Source: Valencia hispanica (Eukaryota > Chordata > Actinopteri > Cyprinodontiformes > Valenciidae). From it: 64,000 bases of DNA. Of this stretch, positions 35,321-47,460 are shown one piece after another. Numbering within the stretch: position 1 is the first letter of the stretch; every line of letters begins with the position of its first letter. The notes under the pieces are model-generated. The model was not told the origin of the DNA, did not search any database, and saw nothing but the letters and a program-made list of their open reading frames with translations. The DNA lies in the NCBI GenBank assembly GCA_963556495.2, contig OY747702.1, forward strand, positions 23,611,403 to 23,675,402. Reading direction: 5' to 3'. Both the position numbers and the translations under genes were made by a program.

Positions 35321-36679
35321 TTTCTCAAGAAAAACAAAGAAATCAATATATAATTCTTCACAGAAAAAATGTAGGGTTATTTATCCATAATAATTCTGAA
35401 AACAATTTTGTACTGTAATAGAAATGTAACAATATATGCCATGCATGTTTACCAGTACTCGCAGGAACATGTTCAAATGGCCCCGGTGTCCGACGGATTT
35501 CCTCTATATTACTAAATTACTTTTACTTTTGGCAAGCTGGTAAAATGACTCCAGTTCCTATTCTACATTTAAAGGTAACATGAATTCAAAGTGACACCTG
35601 GCTTTGTCTGCGTTAAAAAAAAAAGTGCAATGTGACTGGCAAGCCATTAGTTAAGTCCGGTGATATTTTTGTTAATTGAGTTCAAAGTCAGCCAATATTT
35701 TCTGCCATTTTCTCTCTCACAGTTTTCGCAGAATGGCTAATGTAAAGGTCCAAACATCAAATGAGATTCATGATGTGTAACAGGATGAAGTGCGAGTGTT
35801 AGCGAGCATGGGTGGATTTGTACATGATGAGGAGGTGGCTCTGTGGCCCACACACTCATTTCTGTCAATCAAAATGTCTGTCAAGATATTGTACACACAG
35901 TATATAATACAGAATATCTCTAGCAGTGACTGTACTGTCACAGGAAACATTGTGTTATGTAGCTGTATGAGACACAAGGTACACTCTGTCATTTACAGGG
36001 GAAAGATCTGAATGCCTATGAGTCTGGAACATCATTCTTCATCTGTGAATGCTACCAAGTCTTCAGCCTCCACAAATGGCTATTGTGTGCTGCTAATAAT
36101 GTCATTATCTCATCGTGGGAATGTTTTGTTGTGGTAACAAACGTGAGTGATTCAACTGTGTTGTATTCACCTGATCTCATCCTTATCCTCTCTTCGCGTT
36201 TTATTGATCGGTCTCGTCTTGCTCCGAGGACCGCCTGCACTCACCCGCCTTTTTATAGATGTTGGCAGCAGTGGTAACCCTCTGTGTGTGTGTGCATACG
36301 GTGTATCCGGCCCTTGTCTCTTTTATTTAGTCGGACGAGTCGTAGTGTTGCAGAACAAAAGGCCAGGAGTCAACGCCCTCCTCTATAAGTGGGCACTGTT
36401 TTTTATATCGACTCTGTTTTCTCCAGCAGTGTTTCAGTTTGCTGTCACATCCTGTGCTTTTCCATGAAACCTATATGGTGATTTTAAAGGTCAGAGTCAA
36501 TAAATGGGACTAGCAAATGCCTCTTTCAGGTCACGCAGGTGAAAAACTAAAGCAGTGGTTAAAGATTTACTACTAGTTTCTTTTGTCATCAAAGAAAAAG
36601 ACACGCAGACATGGAGATGGAAACAGGGAAATGAATCTGCAATGCTCTGTAGAAAGGTTCAGTTCTGATAAAAATGTAA
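35321..36679. other. No recognised feature
   Basis: No exon or transposon border recognised. Several short open frames without homology. Confidence 0.4.
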
Positions 36680-38231
36680 CATCTGTGTTTAAAGTAATCT
36701 TGTCAAATCAGCTGCACTGCGAAGGTTTTGGAGGTCTGTTAGAGAACATTAGTGAATAAACAGCATCTTAACGACCTGGAAACACACCAGACAGGTCAGG
36801 GAGAAAGTTGTAGAGAAGTCTAAACCACAGTTAGTTTATAAGACAATATCCCAAGTGTTGAACATCTCACAAAGCACTATTCAATTTGCCATCTGATAAC
36901 ATAATGGGAAAACTGAAGGCCAAATAAGCAGTCAAGAGGCCCAAAGTGGTAACTTTAGAGAAGGTGTAGGCTAGAGATCCACAGCTCAGGTGACAGAACA
37001 TTTTCACAGGACAACTATTAGCTATGAACTAATACGGTTGGCAAGAAGAAAGCCACTGTTGAAAGAAATCCTTACGATGTCCAGTTTGCTGTTTACTACA
37101 TACCATGTAGGGTTGTGTTGAAGAAGGGTTTCTAGTCATACGAGGCCAAAGTTGAATTTTTTGTCTCACATACAAAATGCTGTGTGGCCATACGGACACT
37201 GCCACGTCATCCCCATGTTGAAACATGGTGGCGGCAGCATCATGCTGTGGGGAAGCTTTCCTTCAGCAGGGACAGTAGTTGGAGTTGGTGGGAACGTGAG
37301 GGAACAAAATAAAGGGCAATGCTGTTAGAGACATAAAAATACATGAGACTGGGGCAAAGGTTCACTGTATAGTAGGGAAGTAAGAAAATCTCGCGATATT
37401 TTATGTTACAGTATTGTATCGATATTCAAAAGCAATGTATCGATTTTTATTTTTATTTTTTTGTTTAGAATTTGATTGGAACCATTAATGATGATAGTAA
37501 TTTTTATAGTAAAATTAAAATTATGACCGGTAGTTTGCAGCTGTTTTCACCTTCTTTGTTCCAGTGGATCAACTAGATCTAGTGATAAAACTGGATGTGT
37601 TAAAGTATGAAACAGGTTGGAGTGTTTAGCATGCTGTGAAAGTTTTTCTAGAGTTAAATACAGTTTTAAAAATCACAATATATAGTCTTACTCGTAGTAA
37701 CGCAATATATCGTATCGTCCCACCTGTATTACGATACATATAATATCACCTGATTCTTACCAATACACATCCATACCGTATAGCATGATAAGAATCTTAA
37801 ACATATAGCCAGAGTGTTTCTTTAACCTATAACCTTTTGAAAATCTGTGGCAAGACATGAAAATTTAAATTCTGTCATACAACTATTACTAATGCACTCA
37901 ACAACTTGTGACTTTATGGTAGAGTGGCAAAAAGAAAGCAATTGATAAAAGGAAGTTATAAGTAATCCCTTTCGGAATTTGTCTCACACTATATAAGACA
38001 ATGGTCATAACCCCAAAGATTATTGTAACTGCAGCATAAGGTAGTTCTACAAAGTAGTGACTCAGAGGAGCTGATGTCATTCATAAAAAGCTTAACTTCA
38101 AAATAATACACTAGTTTTTGTTGGTTTATCATGTAAACAAATTTCCAGTAAAATACTTTCGGTTTGTGGATGTAACGTGGAGACAATAGGAAGAAGTTCA
38201 AGGCCTATGGATACTTTTGCAAGGCACTTTT
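36680..38231 (+). mobile_element. Worn Tc1 relic interrupted by another element
   Basis: 5'-truncated. Tc1 wording begins near 36680 and continues through GTTGAACATCTCACAAAGCA, the GGTGGCGGCAGCATCATGCTG block at 37228, and ACTGGGGCAAAGGTTCAC, which breaks off at 37369. It resumes near 37796 with TTAAACATATAGCCAGAG and ends with the right inverted repeat (TACTTTTGCAAGGCAC). Confidence 0.75.
37370..37795. mobile_element. MITE inserted in the Tc1 relic
   Basis: About 425 bases that interrupt the Tc1 text. It is AT-rich, with the words GTATTGTATCGATATTC and ATATATCGTATCGTCCC, known to me from short fish elements often classed as hAT-like. End repeats are weak; borders are set by the Tc1 interruption. 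Confidence 0.55.
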
Positions 38232-41200
38232 AAATCCTTAGAGCAGAATTGCAAAATGCCTTCTAATATTTTTTTAAAAGAAATCCGAACTGACATATGA
38301 GTTGAGATCAGGTGGCTGTTGAACATAGGACAAAGTAGTTTCACCAGACAGCCAGAATGCCTGTCATAGTTGTGTCCCGTAATGTTATTGTCCAGAGGAG
38401 CTTCGGCAGAGGAAATGAGTCTAGCTCGGACTGCTGTCCCATCTAGTTGGCCAATACAACAGGTTAAGTAGCTTTAATTGGACTTACATATATTTCTCAG
38501 ATGATCTCCTTTGATAACTCCAGTTCTCCATAAACTACCTCCACTTAGCCATTTCTCCTGTCGCCTCTGGTATACGTATTTAAGCTGTTTTTGAAACTAC
38601 CCCGGAAACTCTCAGAGCACATTTCTGTGGAACCGGAGACTGGTTATGCCTGAGGGGCCCAGACATAATAACAAGGGAACAGTGGCACCTGCTCTATTGT
38701 TAAACTAGGTCTTGTAGCTTTGATGGGGTTATCGCTTCTTTTCATTTTTTTTAGCTTATTTCTTTCCAACTCAGACGCAGAGACCAAAGGGCAGTACTAC
38801 ATTCTTGTACTGGAATGCCTTTAATAGCTTGCCAGTCTCCACATAGTGCACCTGTGAGTGGCAAGATTTTTATTAGCTGGGATTTTTGCGTGCCCACCCG
38901 AACCGTCAGTGCCAGCTTTAGGGAGTCCTTGACGTCCCTCTGCTTAGAGGCCGGGCCATCACGTGGTGGCGGCAGGAGAAAGTCACTCTCTTCTGGTTGC
39001 GGAGCAGAGAACAATGTCCTCTCTCTTCTCCCTCCTCAGATGCTAACGTCTCCTGTTTGAATTATGTAATTTGATACGATGCAGAACCCGTCCAGTTACC
39101 CAGTCGCGGTAAGAGAGACTTTCACTCAGCCCCCACATGTCTTTGTTTTCTACTTCTTCCTCCTTCACTCTTGCTTGTTTTTCCAGCCCTCATCCTTCTT
39201 TTCTGCTTTCTCGCTGTGTGCATTTTAACTCTAGCCTAATCCCTCTGGTTACTATGCTCTTACCTGCGAGCAAACAGGGTACACTGTGCTGCTGTTGTAT
39301 TTTGTTCCAAGAGGATGGCTGGCTCTTTTTGTCTCATTCTAGGGTCTGAACCAAATGTTATGATGCTGGTTCACATGCGGGGCTTTGTGTGTTTTAAACT
39401 GGAGGAACAAGTTGAGCCACACTGGCCCATGAAAGAGAACTTAGCGTACACAAAAAGATGAGCGGAAGGCACAAAACTGTCCCAGATGAGCTAAAACTGG
39501 CTTAAAAGGACAGGGAAGTGCTTTCTCCAAGCTTCTTTTATAATTATCGAATATTGGCAGAATGTCATTTGAAACTACCCTCTTGCAGAACTGTATATTG
39601 GCTTAATCTAATTTTCAAATCAGTGCAAAGTCATCCTACAGGTCAGTTGTTTAGGGAGTTTCCTCTTCATCCACGTACCTCCCAGCTGCCGTGAAATACT
39701 GAGAAAGAGGAAGCCATGTGGTTTGATCGTCTTTAGCACGAGGGTGAGTCAGAAGGACTGAGAAGTTCAACAACGGTGAGATCAGGGGAGGAGAAGTAAA
39801 TCCTCAGGCAGACAAACACAGGTAGAAACTTTTTCTCTTCAGTCATCCTTAGATCGTCTGAAGCGTTACCGCTGCAGCTGTATCCATGTTTTTAAATTTG
39901 CCTTCAAGAGTAGAGATTGCAATGTGATTCTGATCTATGCGCTTTCTTGTGGAGAAGTTTGACGTATCAACATGCAAATAAGATATATGTTCTCTGAACC
40001 TAATGTGATCCAAAGCAGCATTTTCAAAGAGCAGTTTAAACTGCAGTGAAAGGAGGAAAGCAGCCTGACTAGTAATTAGTCTTCTAGAAAAACGCATTTT
40101 CTGATCAGAGCTTAACTTTAGCTTCATGGTTCTTTCATAACAAGTTCCTTAAATATTTGTTCCACCAACCAAATCAAGGGCCAGAATGGGATTCTCAAGG
40201 TATGATAACCTTGAGTTTTGGTACATAAATGCATTGAGTATTTAATAACTCTCACATAAAACTGAAAAGCAACAATCCATCTTACTATAACATAACATAT
40301 TGATTATTACACGTATAATATTGTCACCTATAATGCTTCTTTTTTGTTATTTTGGTTCATACACATAGGCCTAAGCGGAAATATATATTATCTGTTCTGC
40401 TAACATGAGTAAAACAAACTGATGTTTGCTGATTAATTAATTGGCTGCTTAGCAAACACTACAGCACTGCCTGACTCTATCCTTCGTCCGGTCAAATAAA
40501 GCTCTCACCTTCTCTCGCATTAAATTAACTTTAAACTGCAGGAACAGTATGTGGGAAAATGTTAGTGATTCTCAAAATGTAACTTTATACTGTGCCCTAA
40601 CAGTAGCCCTTGTCAACACTTTGTTTCTCTAAGTCTAAGTTGTTTTTCCTTTGCATTTAATATTTATCCCTCTGGTCTATTTTTGGTCCTGGAATTCCCC
40701 CTGAGGACTATTCAAGATAAAAAAATTTCCCCAAGCAGTAATCAAGAGAAAACGCTAGCCACACTATTACTGGAATTTCTTCTTCCTTTATTGGATTTGT
40801 TAACTGAATGGCGCTTAACTGAAACTATTTTGGCTGAACAAGCTGATTTTCCAAGGAACAACAAACAATCTCTGTGTTTACACTGAAACTAGGGGTGGAA
40901 AAAAGTGCTGATCTTCTGACAAGGCATCAGAATGCGTCAGTGTTGGTATTTACCACCTGACATGCTGCCTGATCGCTTCCTGCTCATTATGCTTCAAGTG
41001 CAATCAAACAAAAGCTGTCTGGGTTGTGATCAATGAAGCATCTGATGTATGCTCTTCTCTCAGATCTGACCTGGAAAGCATTATCATTTTTAAATAAGTT
41101 CTGTGCTTGGTTTATGCATGCAATCTCTGCTGCTGAATCCTAATCAATGTTCGATCCTATCCAGTTTGTGCTGAGTGTGGGGTTAACGGCGTGTTTGGAT

Positions 41201-42546
41201 GGATGCATGGACACTTGGTGGAGATGTTAAGGGGAATCTGTTCGGGTATGAATCGATGCGGGAAGCCGTGTAATCACAGAGCAGTGAGTCTTACACGAAG
41301 CGCTCCAGGAAACAAAGAAGTCTGTTCTGAAATGAACCCCACAGGCTGTAAAGAATTTAATAAGAAGCTGGCTTTCTTGTGCCGTTGGTCTTTATTGGCT
41401 CAGTTTACTATCGTTTTGACCAACACTGATTATGTGGCTAAATGATCAGTCATTACACTGTTCTCAGGGAGATTCTCATGGGAACTAATGAGCTTTGGAT
41501 AATGGACAAAAAGCTGTCTAAAAGCACACTGGATCCTGCAGCAGAGTGAACCGTTCTCCAGGAGCCTTATCAGAACTTGTCAGGTCTATATGTGTTATGT
41601 GATGGCACATTAATAATTACCCAGTGAGAAAATGCAGGGAATGTGAGTGTGTTTCCTCACATGGGTCTCGCTAAAAACTTGAGCTCTGCTGATAGCAGCA
41701 GCTGGCAAACACTTTTGCAGGCTTCGCCTACTAACAAGGTGCACAGAATGACATTTAGTCGTTTGCTTTTCTCACAAATTCCTGTAAAGCTACACAGGGA
41801 ACATTTTCAGCATGGTGTTACTTTTATGTATTAAAGAAAATCACCAAACAACCAAAACTTGGTCTGTTGGTGCAACATGATCTTAGATACAAATGCTCTA
41901 CAATAAACACAACGCACATTGGTGGAAATCTTTATTTGGTGTTATACAGACTTTGTAGGTGGAAGGTGTCTTTTTATAGTGCAGGATCTTAGTTACCAGC
42001 TTGCAGCCTATTATTTGCTCAAGATTTTTTCTGATACTGGTCTGAGGTATTTAAGTATCGACAGACACCAAGTCTGAATCTGATATATCTGTCTTTGTCC
42101 ACTGCATGGTTTCCTATTACAAACTTTAAATACATTAAAGTTAAAAAAGCTTAGACTGTCTATCAAGGTTCTTATTGTTTTCCACACAGTAAATGTTCAA
42201 CAAACTTAAATGTTTTTTTTAATAAATTTAACCATATAAAAATCTGCAAGCATTCGGCTAGTACCCTCTTCAATTGAAGTCAAGGTAACATATGTGTCTG
42301 GTGTTTTTTAATAGTTAAAAAGGCAAGAAAAGCAGTCAGTGACATCATGGCTCGTTTATTTCTATCTTAAAGGGATAGTATAGAACGGAAGTCCTCTTAA
42401 AACATTTTTAGCAGTTAATACCTTACCTGTTGTCAATAACCGTCTTGGTCTCTTAGTTTAGTATAAATCTGATCGATTGGACCTGGTACCTGAAGCTAAC
42501 AGAATAGCCTTAGAATGTCCAGAGACTAGACTGGCTTCTAGAGTCT
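38232..42546. other. Long stretch without recognised genes
   Basis: I saw no spliceable exon with protein homology and no clear transposon ends. Probably intronic or intergenic sequence between pdgfrl and the n4bp3 coding region. Confidence 0.45.
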
Positions 42547-43200
42547 TAAAGGGGACATATTATGCCTCTTTTTAAGCAAGTTATAATAGGTCTATGGTCT
42601 GTACAAAACATATTAATTAAGGTTTTTGCACAAAATCACTCTCACGTAAATCGATCTCACCAGCTCAATTCTTGACAATTTCCATCTTTCAGAATGAGCT
42701 GTTTAGTCTTAACTTAAAATGTTTTAAATTTACTCTCTATGCCGCTTTGCTTTACTACAACAACAAAAGAGTTATCTGGTGTGAACTACTCATAATCTTT
42801 TAATAAGAAATCCTACTTTAAAAACCTTGAACCATTCCTTTAACTCAGTTGCAGACTAAAAACCAATTATTTAAACTGGGAACAAACCTAGGGATGCAGT
42901 CTGGTTTTGCCTAGAGTAGGACTCACCAAAGATTTATCTTACACTAGTCAATTTTTTAGCTGTTAATAATATGATCAACAGTTTAATTGAACTGATTATC
43001 AATCAACAGCGGTAATTTAGCAGAGTAGAGTGTAAAGCCCTTCTCATACCTCCTGCCATTGTGTAATGTATAAAGTAGCTGTGCAGTGTTTGAACAGAGC
43101 TGCTTGTAGGCCTGCAGCTTCAATCAGGCTGAGCTGCAGTGAAAAAGGCGGGACCTATTTGAATATTGAAAGATTTGCATGTGCTTCATGGTGTCAAGTA
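42547..43200. mobile_element. Possible MITE with AAAGGGGACATATTATG start
   Basis: The opening AAAGGGGACATATTATGCC and AGGTCTATGGTCTGTACAAA are the usual start of a common fish MITE. The right end is worn; the last matching words (AAAAAGGCGGGACCTATTTG) are near 43143. Confidence 0.5.
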
Positions 43201-46200
43201 TGAAAATAACATTTAAGGTTTTAAAGAGAAATAAATTTTCTTTCTCATCAACAACTACTCTAGCAACACTCAATAGCAGGTAAGAGACTTTAAAAGGTAT
43301 GATGAGCTATTTGAGCCAGAAATTAAATAAATCACCAGAAGCCCTAGTTACTCCTTGACTGACATAAAACATCATGGGGGCAAAATTTCCACTTTTGTAT
43401 CCAGGTGGATGGATCCTGGGAGAACTCAGTTGTCTATAGTGAAAATCATAAATCATAATAATTTGAATTATAAATTGGTGTCTATCAGATTAGTACAATG
43501 TGTATTTGGGTGTGTGAAATGACTAGAGGACAAAGGGATTTCACTTAAAACAACACTGAGGTTGGGCACATATCCATATGCTGTCAGTAATAATCTCTCT
43601 TTATCTCAGACGAACCCGCTCACGGAGGCTGAACTCGTAACCTGACAGAGGGATCAGCACAGGCAATAATCTATAGAAAGTTTGAGATTATTCTACTAAT
43701 CCGTAACACATGACAAATGTGAGACAACAAGATGAAATATTGTTTTCAGCGATTCATTTGTAAAGAGGTACTACAGCAGGACTGTTTTTAACAATAAAAA
43801 TGAGCATGTCTAGAAATAACCCTGATGATCGATTAAGGTGAAAGAGAAGGCCCTGTGAATGCTCGCCCCTGGGTGCTGTCCTCCTATAACGAAGCATTCT
43901 TATGTAACATCAGTCAGATCCAGATCAATGAGGTTTCATGAAGCTGCAGTGAAACCAGCCACTCCAGATAACCTCTGGCTACTCTAATCAGAGCCGGTAA
44001 TTGAATGCTGGGCAGAAATACAATACTGTACAGTCAACACGGCAGTAAAAGCTTAACATACAGTTCCAACTTCCCTGATGCAAAGTGAGGAAACCAACCA
44101 TCAGCTCCTCTACAACAGTGGAATATTTCACAGCTGTTTTAAAGAGATCTATCAAAGCAAGGCAGCTTTTATAAGTAATCCTTGTTGCTTTATAGGAACA
44201 TAGATGTAACAAAATAATCATGAAACAGAAAAAACATATCTCACAAATTCCCTTTGGTAAAACTAAAAAGATAATCACTTACTCTCACCAGTGCGGAGCT
44301 TTGGTGGTGCTCAGGATTTGGACTGGGTCCGGTTCTGCTGGCTGAATTTTCTTTGAGATATTTTACTCATAAGTTCAGGCAAAACCATTGATTTTGATTA
44401 TAAAGAATAATACAGCTGGTGGCTGATTGCCTTGGCTTCTTATCCAGCTGTGAAGCATCTCAAAATTATTTTTAATTAAAATGTATCTTTTTTTCTAAAC
44501 AGGCCTCCAGTGCAGAGATCTTTCTCTATTGTTCTTTTTTCACATATTGGGTAAAACTACTTTAATGCTATTAAGTGGTCAAATTAGTGAAGGTTTTTCA
44601 ATGCTGCAGCCAGATTACTTTCAGGTAATACTTAGATTTTCTGATAAGAAGATTTCTACATGTTGCATTAAATTTAACAAATATTTGATGCAAAACCCAA
44701 AATAAATCTTCCAGAGTCCTTGTGAAACAGTTATTTTAAAACTGCGTTATTTTTTTTCTTTTAATGCTAAAGGTATTTCTTTTTTATATTATTTGTTTTA
44801 TTGTACTTAATTAATGTGCTTTTTAAAGTGTTCTTGTCTTTGAAAAATGCTAAATAAATTATTTAAAACACATTTAAACTGTCACTCACTCTTGAAAAAT
44901 AGGACCCCAACTTGTTTTTTGGTTAACTGAGATTCTGCCTTATTCCTGCAACATGGAAACATGCAGTCTGGTGGTAGTTAAGAATAAGTGGATATAATTG
45001 CACGGTATTGTCAGAACTTCCAGAGTGAAGCCTCTGCTCTGTCTGTCTACTCAATGGCACCCTGTATCTGCAGCTATGACAAAATATAACCTTCAACCTC
45101 CATAAAGTCTGGAGTAGTTATCAATAGAAACAGTGTGAGGCTGAAGACTGCCCGTTCAGCCGTATCGCCACCATGTCCAGCGGCCACTGAATTATGGCCC
45201 ATGTTTCACTGGAACGTTCCTCGTCCTCTCAAGTGCCATAAAATGAAAGTAACCTTTCTGGGAATGTAGAAAGTTCTGTCTGCTCTCTCAGTCAGTAAAC
45301 AGAAGGCAAGAATTCACAGAAAAGCTCTGACAAATTACCAAAGTTTATGTTTAACTTGGATCCAGCCTGGCTTCACTGATATACAATGATAAATGTCAGA
45401 GACGCAGAAGAAGCAGCACTTGATGACCTCGATTTTAAGATGCTTTTGTCTGCATGGCCTCAGGATTTGCTAAGAGAAACAAAGTCTGACTGATGCCCTC
45501 CCTTCCATAATAAATAACCTGCTAACAATTACAAACAACCCTTGTCTGTTGTTGCCATGCCCTGCAGCCACAGACACTTGCACTCCTTACATATGTAGGG
45601 TAACAGAGTGGAGCTCTCCTCTGACTTAAATGTAGTAAAGATCCCTCCTGATCGGCCTCAGGCAAACCTTAACTTGCTCAGACGCTTAAAGCTCAGTGAT
45701 ATCAAAGGAAAGCTGTACTTACTCTCATTTTCTGGTCTCAACAATATACCAGCTCATTCCCTAACATGTTGGTTTTCCTTTCGAAATCCTTTCACAATGT
45801 TTCTTTGGCAGAGCATCAGTACAAAGAATATTTTCTCTTGTTTGCGTTGGAAAAGTAGAAGCCTAACACCAATAAATTATTTTGATAAATATCCATCAAC
45901 AGTGGAAAACATTTTTCGCATAATGACCTTCCAAGGCAAACATAGCAATAGTTATGAGTATATGTACAGCTCTGCATGGAGATTATCTGTCCATACAGAG
46001 CAGTAGAAGTGTTCGTTGGAAAATTATTTTACTTCCCTGAGTCCCTACAAAACACATAAACAGCCTATAATAAGTGGACATGCCACCCTTTGTTGGGAAC
46101 CACATATTTATGTTGCTGTTGCTCCATCCACACTACATGTTATCCTTGGTGTCTGATGCCTCCATTTGGCATCAATGTTGTGTGCAAAATGACCAAGGAT

Positions 46201-46460
46201 TCAGAAAGCTGATCTATTGCTGATATGCATTCAAGTCAGAAGGTAGTTATGCAAGAAATGGTCTGCAGCCAACAGCCCCAGCAAAGTAATCATTTGACCT
46301 GTAAACAATTTGATATATTGTGGATCTCCACAATAAGTGCAACCTCCATCAGTATAAGATGTGCAAAACATATTTTATGCAAAATACTCCACATCAGTGC
46401 TGCACTGATGTCGGCAAAGCTATTTGAATCTTAATTTAAAATGTTCTTTTTAACATTGTC
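43201..46460. other. Stretch without recognised genes
   Basis: No gene or repeat recognised. A 132-codon frame at 45608-46006 starts with GTG and matches nothing I know. Confidence 0.45.
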
Positions 46461-46496
46461 ATCCATCTATCCATCCATCCATCCATCCATCCATCA
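46461..46496 (-). repeat. (GGAT)n tail of a minus-strand LINE
   Basis: Tandem ATCC on the plus strand, directly at the 3' end of the LINE that extends rightwards. Same tail unit as at 16011. Confidence 0.85.
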
Positions 46497-47460
46497 TCTA
46501 TCCAGGGCAGCAACTTAAGCAGAGAGAAAAATACTTACTTTCCCCGAGCTGTTCCCAGACCAGCCGAGAAACATAGTCCCTCCAGCATCTCCTGGGTCTT
46601 CCCCTGGGCCTCCTCCCTGTGGGACGTACCCGGAAAACCTCACTAGGGAGGCGTCCAGTAGGGATCCTAACCAGATGCTCAAGCCACCTCAACTGGCTCC
46701 TCTCGATGAGGAGGAGCAGCGGCTCTACTCTGAACCCCTTCCGGATAACCAAGCTTTTCACAGTATCTACACAGTAGACATAGAGCCCAGACACCCTGTG
46801 GAGGAAATTCATTTCAGCAGCTTGCATGGGGGATCTAATTTTTTCGTTCTTTATCCAAAGCTTGCGACCATGGATGAGGGTAGAAGCATAGATCGAAAGG
46901 TAAGTCGAGAGCTCCGTCTTTTGGCCGCATCAAAATACATTCCAAATTCCTCTCCAATCCACCTATCGATCTCCCGCTCCAGTTTTACCCTCATTTGTGA
47001 ACAAGAACCGAGATACTTAAACTCCTCCACTTTGGACAGGGCCTCATCCCCGGCCTTGAGAAGGCACTCAAACCCTTTTATGGCTCAAGACCATGGCCTC
47101 GGATTTGAAGGTGCTGATTTTCATCCTATCCACTTCACACTTGGCTCTAAATTGATACAGCAAAAGCTAGAGGTCACATTTTCATGAAGCCAACAGGACC
47201 ACATCATCTGCAAAAAGCAGAGACCTGATCCTTAGGCCACAAAAATGGATCCCCTCAACACCTTGGCTGAGCCTAGAAATCCTGTCCATAAAAGTTATGA
47301 AAAGAATCAATGACAAAGGGCAACATTGGCAGAGTCCCACTTTTACCGGAAACAAGCCCGACTTGCTGCCGGCAATGCGGACCATAGCGTCTCTGTCAAA
47401 TAAGACAATACACCAAGTGTAGGCATGAGGGGAAATTGGAGCTCATCCAGCTGGCCAAAT
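46497..47460 (-). pseudogene. GGAT-tailed LINE with reverse transcriptase remnant
   Basis: On the minus strand, from right to left, the text encodes a reverse-transcriptase core (VGLCQCCPLSLILFITFMDR, then RIRSLLFADDVVLLAS, with the catalytic FADD motif). Further on comes a C-terminal block [20 protein letters not shown] and WRDYVSRLVWEQLG. Stops and frameshifts break it up. The end is the (GGAT)n tail. Same family as the fragment at 15636-16010; this copy keeps the part deleted there. The 5' border is uncertain. Confidence 0.82.

Noticed and set aside
45168..45189. Perfect-looking start context GCCACCATG
   Set aside because: The frame stops after five codons and no splice donor follows in frame.
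45608..46006. 132-codon plus-strand frame
   Set aside because: Begins with GTG, no homology recognised, AT-rich composition like its flanks.
46675..47187. 170-codon plus-strand frame
   Set aside because: It is the antisense shadow of the minus-strand LINE coding sequence.
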